From NCBI GenBank assembly GCA_003427395.1, contig BFEA01000012.1, positions 4,263,979-4,327,978 on the forward strand: a stretch of DNA of 64,000 nucleotides, written 5' to 3'. Of this stretch, positions 9,623 through 19,947 are shown piece after piece; position 1 is the first letter of the stretch; every line of letters starts with the position of its first letter. Both the position numbers and the translations under genes were made by a program. This DNA is from Chara braunii (Eukaryota; Streptophyta; Charophyceae; Charales; Characeae). The notes under the pieces are model-generated. The model did not search any database and was not told the DNA's origin. It saw only the letters and a program-made list of their open reading frames with translations.

Positions 9623-10120
9623 TCAAATCCCACTACCGCCAGTCTTTCGTTTTTCCAACCATCCATCGTTCCATCGGTAATCCCGTGCCCTCTCGTTAGC
9701 TCGCCTCCGATCTTCCTTGGTGAATTTCCGGAGGGAGTTCCATACTACCGTGGCTATCAAAATGACATTTGTCCATACTTCCGCCCATTGAAATTTACGT
9801 GTTTTCTCCAACCCTTCGGACGGGGCTTCGAGGAATCGAGCCTCTGTCCCGATTTTATCGGTTCGACACAAAGGACATAACCAGACTTTATCCGCGTTCC
9901 TGTATTGAATATAGGAGTTATGGGCCTGAGAGACACACTGTTCACAATCTACCCACTCGACATACCCCTCCCCACTATGACGCATGGGAACCGAATAGAC
10001 TCGTGATATCGCTTCGCAAAAATAACAAAATTTGTCAGGCAAGGAGAGAAGAGAAGAAGTTGAGAAGGGAGGAACGGGGTCTCTAGAGTTACCTTCTCCA
10101 TCCATGGCCATCATGTCCAC
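9623..10120 (-). pseudogene. Cys-rich finger module between RNase H and integrase
   Basis: A 165-residue frame with three C-x2-C pairs: FCYFCEA, VDCEQC and WLCPLC, plus an aromatic Trp before the last pair (KVWLCPLC). This resembles a PHD/RING-type or other treble-clef zinc finger. The segment after it has a basic helix (TKEDRRRANERARDYRW). It directly precedes the H2C2 integrase module in element order. Ty3/gypsy pol usually has only a short linker here, so this is an unusual insertion. Family assignment is inference from Cys spacing. Confidence 0.5.
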
Positions 10121-10123
10121 ATG

Positions 10124-10720
10124 TCACTTTCTGGACGCTCGGGGGAGAATGGACACTCCATTGTACAGGGGTCCCCTGACTGGCTCCGACTCCTTCCACG
10201 GAGTAATCTCTTTACCTTTAGCCACCTTGCTTAGCCAATGCAGTCGTGTCAACCCGTTTGCGTTTCCGTGCTTTTCCGTCTTCCGATGGATGATGTCGAA
10301 GTCATATTCCTGTAGTCGGACAACCCACCGCCTAATCATGCCCGCATAGTTAGTGAGCCTCTTGAGAGCCAACAAGGGCTCGTGATCCGTGACGAGGAGG
10401 AACTTTTGTCCGTATAGATACGGATGGAAGTGTTGAATTCCCCAAACGACCGCGTAGCATTCCCCTTGAGGGGCCGAATCATTCCTCCTTTCGTCGAGAA
10501 CAGTTCGCGAGGCGTATTCGACGACGTGTTTGCGGCCGTTCTTCCCCTTCTAGGCCAAAATAGTAGAGATTGCCTCAGGCTGCCAGTCTATAATGAGGAT
10601 GAATTGCTTACCCAGATCAGGCCGAATCAAAGTAGGCGCGAAGGCTAGGGCCTCCTTTAAGGTGCCAAAGACCTGCTCACATTCCGCGTCCTACTTCAGT
10701 GACTGGTCCTTTCGTAAACG
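10124..10720 (-). pseudogene. RNase H domain, Ty3/gypsy
   Basis: RNase H removes the RNA strand of the cDNA hybrid. The minus strand shows FILIIDWQPEA (first Asp motif), VEYASRTVLDERRND, GECYAVVWGIQHFHPYLYG (catalytic Glu helix), LLVTDHEPLLAL (Asp motif) and a final HGNANGLTRL, where HxNADxLSR is usual, so the last Asp is changed to Gly. Stops lie inside (for example just after ISTILA), so this copy is not functional. Confidence 0.8.
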
Positions 10721-10958
10721 ATTTGTAAGAGGTCGAGCGATTGTCGCAAAACCCTTAATAAAATGTCGGTAATACGAAGCCAGCCCCAGGAAGGCTCGAA
10801 CCTGCGTCAGTGATGTGGGCGGAGGGGCTTCCCGAACCGCCTAGACTTTTCTCGAATCTGACCTAAAAAAACTCACTCTTTTCCAACGCAATCTTGAATC
10901 CATCATCCCGCAATGCCCCGAGCGTCCATTCAATGTGTTGAGCATGCTCATGAAACGA
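10721..10958 (-). pseudogene. RT thumb/connection region
   Basis: After the catalytic box the minus strand continues in the RT frame through stops near 10957 and 10867. It then reads AFLGLASYYRHFIKGFATIA and PLTNRLRK, the very conserved RT connection sequence of Ty3 elements ('flGl.nYYRrFI..fa.ia.PL..L..k'). The frame is interrupted by several stops. Confidence 0.75.
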
Positions 10959-11615
10959 TTAAGAATACACCAAGATATCGTTCATGTACACAATGACGCA
11001 AAAGTTGATCATTCCCTGGGTTAGTCGGGTCTTGTTGACGAAGTTCTGAAAGGTGATGTTCATCGCTCTCTGAAAGGTAGCCGACACACTGGATATTGCC
11101 ATAGGGCAACGAACCCATTGCCACGTGCCTTCGAACAATACGAACGTCGTTTTTGGCCGATCCTCCTCCTTAACCAGGATATGATGGAGCCCATGGCGGA
11201 TATCAAACTTACTAAAATATATGGCACACCCAATCGCATCCAACAGATCATCAATTCAGGGGAGGGGGTACGCATCCTTGATCATGATGTCATCCAACTT
11301 CCTATAATCAATGCATATGCGAATCGACCCATTCTTCTTCGGAACTAGAACTACGGGAAATGACCATGGTCCGCTAGCTGGCTCGATCCAACTGTTAGCT
11401 TCGAATTCCCTGATTCGTTCTAACGTTGTCTTTCGTTCGGCGAGGAAGTATCGATATGGCTTGCTGTGGATTGGTGGGTGCATTCCGGTTTGGATTTCGT
11501 GCTGAATAACTAACGACAACCCGATATCTGTGTCCTCGACGCTAATCGCCCCTTGATATTTGATTAGGATATTTGCAATTAGTCGATGAGTTTCGTCGGG
11601 CACGTACTGGGGCAC
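10959..11615 (-). pseudogene. Reverse transcriptase fingers/palm, Ty3/gypsy
   Basis: One reading frame holds the N-terminal RT blocks: SGPWSFPVVLVPKKNGSIR, CIDYRKLDDIMIKDAYPLP, then FSKFDIRHGLHHILVKEED, KTTFVLFEGTWQWVRCPMA and the catalytic box YMNDILVYS. Two defects are visible. A TGA stop at 11258-11256 separates PLP from IDDLL, where Arg (CGA) is usual, a CpG-deamination-type change. The catalytic YxDD box reads YMND, losing the first Asp. The copy is therefore dead. It is placed after protease and before RNase H as in Ty3/gypsy. Confidence 0.9.
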
Positions 11616-11624
11616 ATGTAGTTC

Positions 11625-12060
11625 TTAGAGTTGTCCGTGTATGTTAATCGTCACTTGTTTCGAACCCATTTTACTATCATTCCCCGGCGGAGGGGCTGAG
11701 ATAAATGAGTTGTCCAATCTCCAGGAGAACACCGTGACAACCATCTGGGCGTCTTCTTCCCGGATCACCACGTGTTCTTCTGGTGTTACGTCGTCGTCGA
11801 TGTCCTGCAAGCTTACGGGTTTCTTGGCGATCTTGATCCCGAGTTCGTAAGGGTGGTCGCGCCCAGGGGGTTCCAAATTTGTCGCTGTATCTCGAGATAA
11901 GCGGGGTGGTGGCTTCGTATAAGGTTCGAGGGGGTTCCAATGAATCAGCCATTCGAGACACTTGCACGAGTGGTTCCCCTAAGATTAGAGCTCTCGTCCG
12001 TTGGGGATTTCATTCCGTAAGGACGAATGTTCTTGTTGTTTTCTGCCGAACGGGGTAGCG
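11625..12060 (-). pseudogene. Protease-RT linker
   Basis: Two minus-strand frames (11625-11876 and 11677-11967) cover the stretch between protease and RT. They contain hydrophilic segments such as TPEEHVVIREEDAQMVV but no catalytic motif. The frame changes at least once. By position this is the pol linker region. Confidence 0.45.
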
Positions 12061-12066
12061 CATCAG

Positions 12067-12393
12067 TTAGTGCACCATATCCTGGATTACGGGGTCTGAT
12101 TCGTACTCGCTGTCAAAAGAGTTACTTGACAACTTCGGTGCCGTTTTCCCTTGGTTTGTTTCCTTCCAGGTGATCACAAGGAGTGGTTCTCCAGTCTCGG
12201 GGGGTATTTTTCGGGTGGTAGGCAGCGTAGTCCAGAGAGTCAAGCGCATTAGGATAACGTATGGTTTTACGCCTGTATCCCGCAGAATGATTGACCGCCT
12301 CTCGAAATCGAGGTTGGCTCTTCGTGCGGTAAGGGTTGGTAATCCTAAAAGAACATCATATGTATTTACATCTAGTACCACAACATCTCCCAA
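12067..12393 (-). pseudogene. Retropepsin C-terminal half
   Basis: Contains DVNTYDVLLGLPTLTARRANLDF, the conserved end of Ty3 aspartic proteases ('...YDviLGmdwL...a.iDf..r.i'). It continues the protease begun at 12846 after a frame break around 12400. It is followed by polar linker sequence. Confidence 0.75.
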
Positions 12394-12411
12394 CGCGTTA
12401 ACTTTCCCTAG

Positions 12412-12846
12412 TCAAAACGCAACATTTGTCATCCTTCCTACTACCTTGATTTTTTCCTCGTCGGTGGAGACAAGGTGATCTCCTTCTGCCAACGGGATCA
12501 TATTCTTTCTTCTTCTTGCCCGTTCCACGACCCTCAAAGAAATGGCTAGGACCGTGGCCCCTGAGTCGATAATAGCATTGTACGGATTTCCCCAAACTTT
12601 TATGTCGCATTCCGTAGATTTCCATGGAATGGCCTTAATGCGCAAAAAATGATAATCTTTTCGGATGACTCCTAACCGTATCGGGTCCGAGGTGCTGGGG
12701 ACATCTGGTTTGTCTTCGTAGGCGGGGGCTTTTCCTTTAATGGCTGCTTGCTTAGTGAGGGCAAACCGTTTCCGGTTTACCTTACAATATTGCAACATTC
12801 GTTCATTCGCCTGTTCCAATATGGACAACAGGTGTCCGATAGGCAA
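12412..12846 (-). pseudogene. Retropepsin (aspartic protease) N-terminal half
   Basis: Retroelement protease that matures the Gag-Pol polyprotein. The active-site motif IIDSGATVLAIS (DSG plus the following hydrophobic strand) is clear at about residues 93-104 of this frame. It sits downstream of the zinc knuckle and upstream of RT. The protein is separated from the zinc knuckle by at least one frame change. Confidence 0.85.
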
Positions 12847-13070
12847 GGGGATTCGATGATCCAGGACTCATACGATATTCGGGACATCAATTTCTCCCGT
12901 AACGAAACCAGGACCACCCGATTCCATTTATCCTGGGGACAGTCTCCATTCTGCTATTTCCCGTTGCTTGTTTGCTGGGCGGATTGTTCCAATCATTCCC
13001 AACCCTGGGTAGCCCAGCGAGATGTATTGATCGAGTGGGATAAGTTCTGCAGCTTCCTCCGTGGTAGCTA

Positions 13071-13277
13071 TCGCACTCCCCCCCCTTCTATCTCCTTAAT
13101 CATTGTGCCCATTCTTCTTGGTCCATTGGCTACGGGTACTGCTGCCACAGGGGCGGCTCCTACCCGGACTTGCGCTGGTCGGTTCGGGCAGTCCCGGGCC
13201 AGGTGGCCGGGCTGGTGACACGTGTAACAGACGCCTAGATTAGCTGCCGCACCACTTACAGCCTGAGCGAGGGCGCG
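13071..13277 (-). pseudogene. Gag zinc knuckle (CCHC)
   Basis: The minus strand at 13229-13188 encodes CYTCHQPGHLARDC, an exact C-x2-C-x4-H-x4-C nucleocapsid knuckle that binds the element RNA for packaging. The frame is open from a TAG at 13280-13278 to a TAG at 13070-13068. A run of eight C (13078-13085, plus strand) lies in the Gly-rich segment just after it. The neighbouring frame beyond the run continues sensibly, so a slippage indel there probably broke the gene. Confidence 0.85.
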
Positions 13278-13402
13278 CTACTGCTTGTGTTATGGGCGCA
13301 AGTCAGACGGCAATAGGGCGCATCGATCTCATCATGGCTTCTATCCGGGCATTATGCTCACGCTGTTCTTTTCTTGCTTTCTTGCATTAGGCTAACGAGC
13401 AT

Positions 13403-13696
13403 TCAGGTTAGCTCCAGTATGGCGTTTGACTCGCTTGGTTTCGCGGGGGGATCTGGGGAAGGTGTAGGTGTGACCATCACAGACAGTCCCGTGGTTGTGT
13501 CCGGTATCGTTCTCGGGTAAGTAACGGGGTTGGAGGCGAAGGACATGTTTTCAAATTTGTTTTGGAGTATTGCTAGTTCAACCTTCGTTTTGTCCAACTC
13601 CGACGAGTCCCCTTCCTTGGCGTGGTCTTCCCCTTCTAAGAAACTACCGACAAACTTCTTCTCCATTTCTTCCACAACATCCATGATTTGTTGCAT
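13403..13696 (-). pseudogene. Gag C-terminal coiled-coil-like segment
   Basis: A 97-residue frame with a helical acidic start (MQQIMDVVEEMEKKF) and a heptad-like stretch (LDKTKVELAILQNKFENM), then a Pro/Thr-rich tail. It follows the gag capsid-like frame with a stop between them and precedes the zinc knuckle. It fits a Gag linker. No catalytic role is expected. Confidence 0.55.
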
Positions 13697-13717
13697 GGTA
13701 TGATTGATGGGGGAAAA

Positions 13718-14173
13718 CTACTTTCGCAGTTTCGCCCTCATCGTTCGACTATGGAGCCCATCGATAAACAAATCTCTTCTGACATTTTTGCCTCTTTCTG
13801 ACTTAACAAACAACCTATAAAACCTACTGCGGTATTCGGCGATGGATTCGAGGGGATTCTGGACTCGGTCTTTGATCATGAAGAAAACCTGCTCAGGGTG
13901 GATGTAATCAAACCGGTTTAAGAAGTCCCTTTCGAAGGTCGGAAGATCTACCCAACCGTAAGTAGTGAACCAATGGTGCGCGTCCCCTTCCAATCTGGCA
14001 GGGATGTTGATCCTGACCTCATCGTTATCGTATTGTTGTGCACCCAGCGTGGCTAACCATGCTCTGGTCAGATGATGTGCAGGGTCAAAGAGGTATAGAT
14101 CAGGTAGGGTCGTCGGTGCGCGTGCTCGAGGGGCTAGGGCCCTACCAACATTCGGTGTTGGGTTGGCATTCAT
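13718..14173 (-). pseudogene. Gag capsid-like region (retrotransposon gag)
   Basis: The frame is open from 14401. I start it at the Met at 14173 (MNANPTPNVG) because the upstream part overlaps the PBS-like site and repeat X. It shows the retrotransposon-gag signature: ARLEGDAHHWFTTYG, LPTFERDFLNRFDYIHPE and DRVQNPLESIAEYRSRFYRLF, followed by FIDGLHSRTMRAKLRK. Gag forms the virus-like particle. The segment ends at a stop before the coiled-coil-like part. Confidence 0.85.
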
Positions 14174-14316
14174 ATTGGCGGTCGTCCGACCTGTCGATCT
14201 ACTTTGGGTTACTATAGGATCACGTCGTGGCGCGTTCCTTTGCCTAGGACGCCCTCTGTTCGCTAGATCATCCCTTATATCCTTCCTGATCGGCAATCTT
14301 TGGGCCTGCCACGTGT

Positions 14317-14330
14317 CGACTCCGATACCA
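14317..14330 (-). promoter_or_regulatory. Primer-binding-site-like sequence of the Ty3 element
   Basis: The minus strand reads TGGTATCGGAGTC, differing at two positions from the initiator-Met tRNA complement TGGTATCAGAGCC. It lies just 5' of gag in element orientation and directly abuts repeat X, as expected for an LTR/PBS junction. A matching 5' LTR is not evident. Confidence 0.5.
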
Positions 14331-14531
14331 ACCTCACGTCCGGCGCGACTTCCTGATCGGAGTGTGAGTGGGCCTGGAAGTGCGAAAAAGGGGTGTGCCA
14401 AGGATTTTAGGAAAGTGAGGGTGGAGTCTCAGGTCGGAACTGAGATCTCCTGTGGCAAGTTTCAGGGATAGGAATGCAAGAGGATAGGCGCGGGTCGAAG
14501 TCCGCTTCAATGCTTCTGAGCGTGGGGCTAC
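14329..14531 (+). repeat. Dispersed repeat X, copy 2
   Basis: Near-identical to 1546-1748. Its CAACCTCACG end abuts the PBS-like site, and GGGGCTAC joins repeat Y. By position it could be the 3' end of the Ty3 element's 5' LTR. Confidence 0.75.
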
Positions 14532-14850
14532 CGCCTCTGTTGCTTCCGTCGTCTGGGTTGGACTCGTATTTAGTGCATCATCGGAACGCTATGGCCATCG
14601 CACTGTCGGATTATTTGTTGGCGTCGTACGTTCCTGGTCTCAAAATCCGACGCGGCCGGCCTCAGCCAAAGTCTGTGTGCCCGTTGTTCTTCCTCCGAGC
14701 GGGTTCACCGGATGAAGCCAGGGGCTCGGTACTCGCGGTCTTGCAAGCACTCCGAGCACGGGGGTTGGGGCCAATACGGAGCGATTGCGCATTGGGGGAT
14801 GATGGTCAGCGAATGGAAGGGCAGTATGCGGTGGTAGGGAGGGAAGTCGG
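14528..14850 (+). repeat. Dispersed repeat Y, copy 2
   Basis: Second copy of 4105-4434. It stops exactly at GTCGG, where CR copy A begins with TGTCAAGCGC at 14851. Copy 1 reads through this point with other sequence. Confidence 0.75.
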
Positions 14851-15456
14851 TGTCAAGCGCATCGGTCCGGCACCTAAAAAAATGGAGCGAGACCCTCCCG
14901 GCCACCTCACGCAGGAGTTGATATTAATCCTCATCTCGAATACACATGGAGTTTTTCCGCAAGCCGCTCCGGCTGAGTGTGCCAGCCATACCTCTCGCGG
15001 GCCCCTACGACGAGATAGGGCCTACATGAGGCACGACTTACCTCCACCTTACGGGAGTTGTCACCTCCCTTCGATGGGCGTATCCCCGCCGAGCTACCAG
15101 TCCACAGTACGGAAGCTAATCAGTTGCGATCGCAGAGGTGGACCAACCGAGGGCATTTCTCGTTCGTTGTAGCATAGAGGGTACGCGCGGTTTTACGCCT
15201 TTATCGGACCCGAATGTGAACCGACGCTTTGGGGGGCCGAGGTCCCAAGTGCGACTCGTCGTCGGTCGACTATGACACATCCCACACACCATGCGTGCAC
15301 CAGTCTAAAGAACATAAAAATAAAAAACACACACACATACACATACACATGTAGAACGACACAGAATAAATAACGTGACAACACTCCTAGTCCCTTAGTA
15401 GTCATCCCATAACTCTCCGATGCGAAAATCGGATAGGCGTTGCGCGCGAGACTTAG

Positions 15457-15463
15457 TATAAAA
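15457..15463 (+). promoter_or_regulatory. CR TATA box (copy A)
   Basis: TATAAAA preceded by GCGCGCGAGACTTAG and followed by CCGCGCGGACG. The same arrangement occurs in copies B, C, D and E, which makes this the best conserved promoter-like block in the window. Confidence 0.55.
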
Positions 15464-15586
15464 CCGCGCGGACGTAGGGCTAACTCATATCGACTCGCAA
15501 TGCCGGCTTACGCAAGGACTCGTAATGATGACGTACTATGTAGTGACCATAATCGAGCGGTCCCTCATGGATCCGAATACCGTCTA

Positions 15587-15602
15587 TGACACTCAAGTGT
15601 CA
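15587..15602. promoter_or_regulatory. CR 16-nt inverted repeat (copy A)
   Basis: TGACACTCAAGTGTCA: 7-bp arms around a 2-nt centre. Copies B and D have the same outer T/A pair, while copies C and E have C/G in its place, so pairing is kept while the bases change. Confidence 0.65.
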
Positions 15603-17010
15603 AACTCGAAGTATCGTGAAGGTCTACCCCTTCATGATATTGCACAACTGAAGGAACTGCCGCGCGGCCTCCGCGGCACCTCCGGCCTTTAGGCTGAATG
15701 TCCCGACAGGTAGAGCAAATAGGCTCTGTGCAGGGGGTGATCCCTTCCATGTAGAGTCTAGGACCTGGGATGTCCTGGACAAGGACCTCGAATCCAGGCC
15801 CAGGACCAACGTTCAACTAAGAAATCTTTAAGAAATACTCAACAATAGAACATTTTTCTTTTCCTTTCTCCATCTCCACCCCAATTAAACCCTTAAGCGT
15901 GGGCCCCTCAGGTCACGCAAACAACTAATATAAGTACATACATATACATATGTAAACGAGGTATAAGTATGTGATGATCACTTCTCACAATCACAGTGAG
16001 ACTCCTCACAGCCATATATATGTGTGTGATCGCAGACAATCAAATCCAAAATCCGAACCACAGTACATACCTACAATCCCATCAAAGAGTCGACCAAAAG
16101 TCCACGCACTACACATAGTCAACTTCAACCAATCTTTATACTCATACCCCTCGCTTTAGCCATGCAAGCCCCAACCTTTGTCAAACCTTCCATAATTAAA
16201 TACTAAGTATCTTTGTTAAATGACCATTCAATAAAAGTCCGGCTGAAAACCTTAATAAAACAATAAAAATCACCAGGGCTAAAACCTTTTAGGTTGAGCA
16301 TTGAGGATGGATTGGCGTTGAGTCGTAGACCAACGAATCGACAACCGACCTATATCAGTGCTAACAGAAGGTGATCCTTGTAGGATCAAGCTGAATCTAA
16401 CCCTCATTTCGAATCAAACGTTTAAGAGGACCTGTAACTCAAGACAGACCAATCCCCAAGCTAAATCTATGATTCCAAATCGATATTAATCTCCATATCA
16501 GGATTTCACCAAGGATCCAAAATTTGACTAACTCTTTGGTTTTGCAGAAATTTCGGCAGAAGGTCCCTGCCGCTGAGGTTGCCTTTGCGTCGTAGGTCAA
16601 ATCACCCACCAACTCACATGTACGTTGAACCGTGTCTCAAGACGGCCAGGGTCGAGGAATTTTGCCAGCACCCTGAACACGTAGGACTCTGAACGGCCCC
16701 CAAAACCGGGTGCCGCGCTTGGTCTGAAAAGGATAGACAAAATTGAAATAAACATTCATAACAAAAATAATAATAATAATAACAATAATCACTTAGATAA
16801 AGCAAAACCGCAATGCGAGCGAAGAAAAAAAGGATCGTCTGTACCACCTTGCCCTGCAGGCAAACAAAACTATGTGGAATAGCCCCGTCGGACCCTCAAC
16901 CCCTCGGTCCTTCCTACGCCGCCGCTCACTGATCTCAATCCTTGAGTCTTCTGAATGAAAGTCTGACACTGTAACCATTAGTGTCCTGCCCAAGGTTGAG
17001 CCTAATGCCA

Positions 17011-17335
17011 GTAGTGGGTATGGTGGTCCTGACTTAAAGAGGCTGTCAAGACAGTGGTCTAATTAGTACTGGCCTGAGGTGGGCCGAACGAGGGTTGTCA
17101 GGCTGACGGGGGGGCCTGTCACCCCTGGTCAGTGGTGGGCCAAAACCAAGGCAATCAATAACTCTTAGGTGACAAATTGTTTATGTTATTTGTTATTTTA
17201 TTATTGGTCTTTAATTTTACTTATGTTACTTGATTTGATTGCCGCTTGACTATTGCTTGTTAGAGAATTTGCATGTTGGGATCATGCTTGGTGGTTTGTG
17301 AAACTTGTTGTTTTGCAGGCTCATGCGGATTCATC
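17011..17335. other. Unassigned sequence
   Basis: No ORF or RNA gene recognised. AT-rich beyond 17150. Confidence 0.3.
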
Positions 17336-17515
17336 TTAAGATCCCAGACCAGAGAAAAATAGAGGGGTTGGTATCCCCTTTGTTTGTCTAAGAAGTTGAG
17401 GACACGCCCCACTCAGATCAGAGAAAGAGAATGGGGTTTGGTATCCCCTCCGGTTCCTTGAGAAGTTGAGAAGACGTCTCACTCATACCAACTAATAAGA
17501 AAAAGGGTTTGATAT
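17336..17515 (+). repeat. Tandem repeat with GGTATCCCC hairpin
   Basis: Two units of about 70-75 bp plus a partial third share AGANCAGAGAAA, GGGGTTNGGTATCCCC, GAGAAGTTGAG and CNCACTCA. Each full unit has a short self-complementary GGGG...CCCC segment. No coding potential. Confidence 0.6.
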
Positions 17516-19918
17516 ACCTTACTCTTTATACTACTGACAACGAGTGTCTACAAGTCCAGACTGGCAGTATCTCTGAAATCACTATCAGAAGTGGGAGATA
17601 ATGTAGCTTCTCCACTATAAAAGCTCAAAGAGGAATCAGATTTCAAGATGACAAGAGGTCAAAGTCAATTGCAGATGAGATAATTGAGATAAAATCGTTC
17701 TTAAATTTCATTTGGTGGCCGACGGAGTGGTTTGGTTCACAGGGAACCTGCATCCCCAGCCTTAAGGTATTCAAATACTCAAGCCAGGGACGCTATGAAG
17801 AATGATCTGAAATGAGAAATCAAGAAGAAAAGAAAATCAAAGAATTAAGGGAAAGATGTCATGCTTACACAATAAATAAAAGACGATCATGAATTTGACA
17901 TGTCACAAATCAAAAAGGAAGAAAATACAAAAGAGAGTACAACTATTAAGATGAGACTGAGAGGGGTCAACCTAAGGGATAGAGTAAGATGAGGCAGACA
18001 ATAATGCCCTACTTATCACAGGGGTAGTAGGTGCTTTTGGATTGTATGGAGTGGAGCAAGTGTCGGGAGCGCCATAGCGCGCCCCATATTTCTTAAGATA
18101 ATATTTCAAATTTGTTGGGGATGAAGTTCTTTCGTACCACCCGGGAAAAGAGTGGCGTGGCTGGGCACGTGAGTGTGTCCCATGCCCATACCTATCTTAT
18201 TCTTCCTCTTCTGAGTTGATGTGCTTCTGGCACGCGGTGCCGACTCCTCTGGAGCCTTTCCTCCTATTCCGCCTCTTCCTCTTCCCTGTCTCCGACGTGC
18301 TTCGGACATGGTGAAAAGAGAAAAGAGTACGATATAGCAAAAATGAAGATTAAGAGAAAATTGTGAAAGCAGGAAGGATTGCACTATTAAGGAAGAAAGA
18401 GGAAAGCGGCTTCGCAGATCGCGCAATAACACTGCACTATGGGGAAAGAAAGTGTGTTGCTATACACCGGGAAAAGTGTACATTGATTGCCAACGCAAAA
18501 TAGCGACGAAAAGCTCCGCTATAAATCGCAGTAGGAATGACTGAATGAATGAACTATCGGTCCTCGTTGTTTTATACTAAACTACCTACTTCTTTTGGCC
18601 CAGCAGGAACGTTGGGCGGGGGTTTGGTATCATGTCAGAGGGCGCGGTGTCATGACCCTCCGCTGCGTACCAGGCGGGTGCTCACGGACCTCCGTTGTTC
18701 CCTCCACTGTGTACCAGAAACTGACTTATGTTTTCCTCTGCATATTAGCTCCCTGCTCACGGGGACATAGTGTGCCAGATCCCTACTTACAGGAACTGCA
18801 GCATGCCAAATTCGCTTGGATTGCACCGTGCTGCAGGACTGGTTCAGTCGACGCTTCCACTCACAAAAGGGTGGGTGCGCTACTGGACTTTCCATTGGTT
18901 CACGCAGGCTTAGCGCCCTGCTGTACAGCAGAGCACAACCGGCTTGTGGCCGTGGTAGCTGCCAGGCTCACCCACGGACGTGAGAGTGGACGGATCTGCA
19001 TGATCTTTTCAAATACACGCCGAGTTCCTGTAGTCGGGTTATGGGATAAAAAACTAAAAAGGGGAAAAAAAAATATAAAAGGAAAAAAAGTGGAAAATGA
19101 GGAAGTTGAAAAAGAAACACCTAGTTTTGGATCTGTATATGAGCCTGAGCCTTGACAGTGGAGAATGCTGATACGACAACCGCCGTGTTCCTTTTTCGGT
19201 TTTTTCCTTTTGCTAGTTTTCATCTTTCACTTAATTCTTATGAATTTCTCATTCCCCCTCCTACAATCATTTCATGGGGGAACAAACGGTTCAGTTTCAA
19301 ATTCTTGGTTATAAATAGGCGGCCTAGACTGCCCGACCTTTGCACTTAGGTCATCGTGATTTAACTGGTGAGGTGCAATTAGTATTGGGCTCAAAACGAG
19401 AGCACCTGTGGCTGCATCAATAGGGGACTCATCACCCCCATGGAAAGTCATGAGCCCCCCCTTGCCATCGGACACGGGTACCTTTAGGAGAAAGCCTCTT
19501 GAGTCAACTTTGAAGGGAGGGGGGCGCCTGTTGGGATCCCCTTATGGGACTGTCCCGCGCCGACCTCACGCCCTTAGTCTTTTCAAACTGATTTGAGAAG
19601 CGGGCTAGGAATGAAGGTTGAAACCTATTCGAGCAACCGTTGGGGTTTGAGTTTCCCCTCTGTTGATTTTGTTGTCCATCGGAGTTTCAATAACGGATTA
19701 ATAAAATTAGGAGAGTCGCTGTAGGTAAAGCCTATTAAAGAAAGGGAAATGTGGCATTGGCTACTGGTCAGTAGGTGTGCACAATCAACTTTGCCTTGCC
19801 GGTTTTGATGGTCTGAAACTGAAGAGGAGTGAGCAGGTGGTAGGCCGTCTGTGTGCGACAGCGTGCCGGGTACCAAACTCAGGCTATTTCGGGAGTGTGC
19901 AACTATGTCCTTGCACGG
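17516..19918. other. Unassigned region
   Basis: Mixed AT- and GC-rich sequence. A plus ORF at 18595-19155 covers a loosely repetitive stretch (about 18650-18850) in which GTACCAG/GTGCCAG-type motifs recur about every 60 bp; it has no domain. A minus ORF at 18106-18432 is low-complexity. I found no tRNA, intact gene or clear terminal repeat. Confidence 0.3.
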
Positions 19919-19929
19919 TGTCGGTGCTA

Positions 19930-19947
19930 ATACCCTTACAAGGGTAT
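19930..19947 (+). repeat. CR left-end hairpin (copy B1)
   Basis: ATACCCTTACAAGGGTAT: 8-bp arms, 2-nt centre, 11-12 nt from the TGTCGG terminus. It recurs with small changes at 46105 and 56910. Downstream each has a T-run and TTGCA. Confidence 0.7.

Larger units (their letters stand above)
14851..17010 (-). mobile_element. CR composite element, copy A (internally deleted)
   Basis: CR is the large non-coding repeat family described in the summary. Strand here is given relative to copy 46095-54456. Copy A starts at the CR right terminus (TGTCAAGCGCATCGG) and contains the GGGAGGGTC-type block, the TATA box at 15457-15463 and the 16-nt inverted repeat at 15587-15602. The AT-rich region follows, with AATAAAA near 16230, and a single unit of the 120-bp array (about 16530-16570). 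It then jumps straight to sequence near the CR left part (16610-17000, matching 20380-20840 inverted). The hairpin arrays are deleted. No conserved ORF. Confidence 0.7.
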
